Of a DNA stretch of 64,000 nt, positions 61,766 to 64,000 are shown piece by piece. This DNA comes from Winogradskya humida (lineage in GTDB: Bacteria; Actinomycetota; Actinomycetes; Mycobacteriales; Micromonosporaceae): assembly GCF_016862215.1 (NCBI RefSeq), contig NZ_BOMN01000023.1:62001-126000 (forward strand), written 5' to 3'. A model generated the notes under the pieces. It ran no database searches, was not told where the DNA came from, and was given only the letters and a program-made list of their open reading frames with translations. Every line of letters starts with the position of its first letter. The stretch's first letter is position 1. The translations under genes and the position numbers were made by a program.

Positions 61766-62499
61766 GACCAGCGGTGCCGGCTCGTTTGTGATCGGCTGGG
61801 GCTGGGGCTGGGTCCGTCTCTCAGAGCCGGAAAAGAACGCGCTGTCTGGGGCGCCCGGTTCATGCTGATCACCGCGAGCCGCCTTCTCGCAAGACCGTGC
61901 GTTACCGGCTCAACCAGGCCCCGCGCACCCTTTTACTGACCAGGCTGAGAAAGACGAGACCACCTGGGCTCACGCCGCTGGCCTCGCCGCGGCTGACCAG
62001 CGACGGACCTCCGGCCCCGGCCCAGCGTCGCATCGGCCTGCGTCGCATCGGCCTGCGGCGGTCGGCCTGCGGCGGTCGGCCTGCGGTGGCCGGCCGCCGG
62101 ACCGTGATCCGCGGGGTACGGGCTCTGCGTCCGGTGCTCTGTTGCCGGGGCGGTGATGACGGCCGAGGCCTGTGGGTCCTGGCTCAGGGCCGAACGGATC
62201 TGTTCGCGGAGTTCGGTCGGGTCCGTTCGGTGACGCCACGTGGTCGTCATCCCTGGCGTCAGCCGCGGGCGGTCTGCGGAGGGCGAAAAGGCGCCAGATA
62301 TTGCGGCCAGGGCTCGGATAGCGCAACTTTTGGTCGGGCCGGCGGTCAAGCGTGGGGCAATCATGCCTCAGCCCGTGACATATGCATTCTGCCATGGGTG
62401 ACGGACCGTAACGATGGCTCTGGGCGTGACTTCCCGGGCGGCGGACCGTGCCTCAGCGGCGTGGGCCGGGCGGTGCGGCGGGGTCCGTAGGCTGGGGGG
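61766..62499. other. Long stretch without a supported gene, with local tandem repeat
   Basis: Open frames here have no domain, no usable starts and composition of reverse-frame noise. It holds the tandem repeat at 62025-62095. It could be a decayed region or hold an unrecognised RNA. Confidence 0.4.
62025..62095. repeat. Tandem repeat of 14-15 bp units
   Basis: GCGTCGCATCGGCCT occurs twice in direct succession (62025-62054), then GCGGCGGTCGGCCT twice (62055-62082), then a degenerate GCGGTGGCCGGCC. The shared core is GCGnCG..TCGGCCT. Confidence 0.8.
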
Positions 62500-62976
62500 A
62501 TGGCGGAGATTGTGCAGCTGCTGGCTTCGGGCGTACACCGGTATGAGGGGCGGCCCAAGGATGGGCCCGCGCCGGCTCCGGAGGGTGAGCTTGTTGAGGC
62601 GATCGTGCTGCGGGCCGGGCTCGGGGTGGTGGGGGACCGGTATTTCGGGAAGCAGGCGCACAAGGACGCGAGTGTGACGGTGATCGCGCGGGAGGGGCTG
62701 CCGGCCGGGGCTGACCTGCGGCAGACGCGGCGCAACATTCTGGTCGCCGGGATCGAGGTCGACGAGTTGGTGGGGGCCGTGCTCAGTCTGGATTCCGGGG
62801 ACGGGGCGGTGCGGTTGTCGGTGCGGCGGCGGGCCAATCCGTGTGCGTGGATGGAGGAGACGATCGGGCCGGGGGCGTTCAAGGCGTTGCGGGGCAAGGG
62901 TGGGATCCGGTGTGTGCCGCTCGACGACGGGACGTTGCGGCTCGGGCCGGTGAAGGTCGAGATCACGCGGGAATGA
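62500..62976 (+). CDS. MOSC domain protein
   Basis: A 158-residue MOSC-domain protein. The domain pattern includes GLVVGDRYFGK-like GVVGDRYFGKQAHKDASVT, RRNILVAGIEVDELVGA, and NPCAWMEETIGPGAFKAL with the conserved Cys. MOSC proteins handle sulfur on molybdenum cofactor or in related reductases. Stand-alone forms are of unknown substrate. A Mo-enzyme (nitrate reductase) occurs in the window but is not adjacent. Confidence 0.87.
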   Translation: MAEIVQLLASGVHRYEGRPKDGPAPAPEGELVEAIVLRAGLGVVGDRYFGKQAHKDASVTVIAREGLPAGADLRQTRRNILVAGIEVDELVGAVLSLDSGDGAVRLSVRRRANPCAWMEETIGPGAFKALRGKGGIRCVPLDDGTLRLGPVKVEITRE

Positions 62977-63019
62977 CGAGACGCCCGGGCCGGAGAGAAT
63001 CGGGAATGACGAGACGCCC
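62968..63019 (+). repeat. 19-bp direct repeat at the end of the MOSC gene
   Basis: CGGGAATGACGAGACGCCC at 62968-62986 includes the MOSC stop and is repeated exactly at 63001-63019, reaching into the terminator stem. It looks like a small tandem duplication of the gene end. Confidence 0.8.
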
Positions 63020-63042
63020 CGGCCGAGGAAGGCCGGGGCGTC
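63013..63042. terminator. Strong bidirectional terminator hairpin
   Basis: GACGCCCCGGCC (63013-63024) and GGCCGGGGCGTC (63031-63042) form a perfect 12-bp stem with a 6-base loop, between the convergent MOSC and L31 genes. Confidence 0.85.
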
Positions 63043-63053
63043 GGGGGTGACGG

Positions 63054-63308
63054 TCAGCGCTGCTGGGCGCGGGCGTACTTCTGGCGGAACTTCTCGACGC
63101 GGCCGGCCGTGTCGAGGAGGCGCTGCTTGCCTGTCCAGAACGGGTGGCTGCCCGAGGAGATGTCGACGTCGAGGACCGGGTAGGTGTTGCCGTCCTGCCA
63201 CTCGATGGTCTTCTCGCTCGTCGCGGTCGAGCGGGTGAGGAAGCTGTAGCCGGCGCTGCGGTCGCGGTAGACGACGTAGCCGTACGTGGGGTGGATACCA
63301 GTCTTCAT
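63054..63308 (-). CDS. rpmE2: 50S ribosomal protein L31 type B
   Basis: An 84-residue protein, ATG 63308 after GGAGG. It reads [33 protein letters not shown] and [13 protein letters not shown]. The CxxC zinc pairs of the ordinary L31 are absent, so this is the zinc-free type B, usually induced by zinc lack through Zur to free zinc from ribosomes. Confidence 0.95.
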   Translation of the reverse strand: MKTGIHPTYGYVVYRDRSAGYSFLTRSTATSEKTIEWQDGNTYPVLDVDISSGSHPFWTGKQRLLDTAGRVEKFRQKYARAQQR

Positions 63309-63357
63309 TTTCCGACCTCCTGAAGGATCCGTGGAGGTAAACGCCCGGCGGGCGTTG

Positions 63358-63999
63358 TTATTCCGCGGTGCGGCCGGCAATCATGCGGATGGTCCAGCCC
63401 TCGGCGTCGCGGGCGGTGCTGACCTGGGCGCACGCCTGATGGGTGATCCAGAGGCCGCGGCCGCCGAGCTGGCCCGGGGCGGCGGGGAGGAGCCCGGCGA
63501 ACGGGTCCTTGGGGCCGTCGCCGGCGTCGGTGACCGTCACCACCAGGCGGCCGGGGGTGCTCCAGGCCCGGAGCCGGACGGGGGAACGGCCGTAGCGCAT
63601 GGCGTTCGTGACCGCCTCGCTCACGCCGACCAGCAGGTCGTCCAGGTCGTCGGGTGTCAGGTCGGCGCCGAGATCGCGCACCGCGGCGCGGGCCTGCGCC
63701 GGGGAGGGATCGTGGAACTCCGCGTGCGGCGGGGCGGCCTGCAGCGGGTCCGGCACGAGCGGGTGGTGCTCGGAGAGGTACGCGCTGGGGTCGGCGAACG
63801 CGGTGCTGGTGGTGCTGCCGCCGCCGTGCCGGGCGAAGCGGGGGTGGGTGCGGGCGACGTCCGAGCGGACCTGCGCGGAGGTGCGGCGCTCGTCGTACGT
63901 GCAGAGGCTCCAGAGCGGGTAGTCGTCGAACGCGACGTTGATCGCTGACTCGTACCGTGCCCAGGCGCGCCAGGTGTCGCCGGTGCCGCCGGACGGGAC
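63358..63999 (-). CDS. MEDS-domain sensor with HATPase (anti-sigma/kinase-like) domain, 5' end outside window
   Basis: The visible 213 residues end at TAA 63358. The upstream part ([40 protein letters not shown], ending [11 protein letters not shown]) fits the C-terminal portion of a MEDS sensor domain. The HATPase_c module has the N-box [20 protein letters not shown], the G1 box [11 protein letters not shown] and [11 protein letters not shown]. It matches the RsbW-like kinases common in actinomycetes, which regulate sigma factors. The gene runs off the right edge. Confidence 0.85.
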   Translation of the reverse strand, partial: VPSGGTGDTWRAWARYESAINVAFDDYPLWSLCTYDERRTSAQVRSDVARTHPRFARHGGGSTTSTAFADPSAYLSEHHPLVPDPLQAAPPHAEFHDPSPAQARAAVRDLGADLTPDDLDDLLVGVSEAVTNAMRYGRSPVRLRAWSTPGRLVVTVTDAGDGPKDPFAGLLPAAPGQLGGRGLWITHQACAQVSTARDAEGWTIRMIAGRTAE

Positions 64000-64000
64000 C

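Noticed and set aside
62025-62095. CRISPR-like array
   Set aside because: Units are contiguous with no spacers.
61897-62490. 197-residue frame in the 0.7-kb gap
   Set aside because: Repeats and random Arg/Gly-rich composition, no ribosome site, no domain.

Overview
The window is very GC-rich, actinobacterial-style DNA with frequent GTG starts and many 4-base ATGA/GTGA gene junctions. The gene set fits a soil actinomycete. It includes secreted cellulose and xylan hydrolases with CBM2 modules, an rpf gene behind a cyclic-di-AMP riboswitch, two PASTA-less membrane Ser/Thr kinases, a mycothiol-type MDMPI protein and many TetR regulators. Micromonosporaceae, perhaps Actinoplanes, is my best guess from gene content only. 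I found no rRNA, tRNA or CRISPR array.

Layout. 1-4.0 kb: end of a PLP-dependent dehydratase, a DUF5995-type protein, a membrane-anchored F5/8C protein and a GGDEF protein. 4.07-6.5 kb: a tight operon of an EEP-fold phosphodiesterase/nuclease, an LSDAT-type SLOG protein and two SLATT-like 2TM proteins. This looks like a nucleotide-signalled membrane-effector (conflict) system and is the strongest lead in the window. 6.5-14.8 kb: assimilatory nitrate reduction (nnaR-like HemD-wHTH regulator, a broken CbiX-like gene, nitrate reductase, nirB, nirD, narK). 14.8-17.1 kb: a GntR/YtrA-type regulator with an ABC-2 exporter whose Walker A lysine is replaced by methionine. 17.1-18.7 kb: a small DivIVA-like protein and an AGE-family sugar isomerase. 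18.8-22.7 kb: an oxidation island (Baeyer-Villiger monooxygenase, DUF4873, AurF-type diiron oxygenase, two TetR). 22.8-25.2 kb: a small protein with His-Gly/Ser-Cys caspase-like motifs, then a complete IS3-family element.

25.3-28.8 kb: a zinc/manganese-type ABC importer with an ArsR regulator. 28.9-33.5 kb: MDMPI protein, HxlR regulator, a 50-residue Cys-containing peptide plus FrnE-type DsbA, an NAD-binding reductase/TetR divergent pair with a 19-bp inverted repeat, and a zinc alcohol dehydrogenase. 33.5-35.7 kb: a decayed, lower-density zone. 35.7-38.4 kb: a ricin-lectin membrane protein and a Ser/Thr kinase. 38.4-41.3 kb: an M20 deacylase, GNAT and NSAR/OSBS operon matching the known D- to L-amino acid conversion route. 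41.8-42.7 kb: ydaO riboswitch and rpf. 42.7-49.1 kb: a LacI-controlled ABC sugar importer with a GH42 beta-galactosidase. 49.1-53.6 kb: a second kinase, a GH12 endoglucanase, and an ECF sigma factor with a putative partner. 53.6-55.9 kb: frameshifted hydrolase, ATPase relic, BLUF photoreceptor and a zinc-ribbon remnant. 55.9-60.4 kb: divergent GH10 xylanase and GH48 cellobiohydrolase with CebR-like operators. 60.5-64 kb: AbfB-domain protein, a poor non-coding stretch, a MOSC protein, L31 type B, and a MEDS/HATPase sensor running off the end.

Family names come from recognised motifs and remembered family features. No database search was run.
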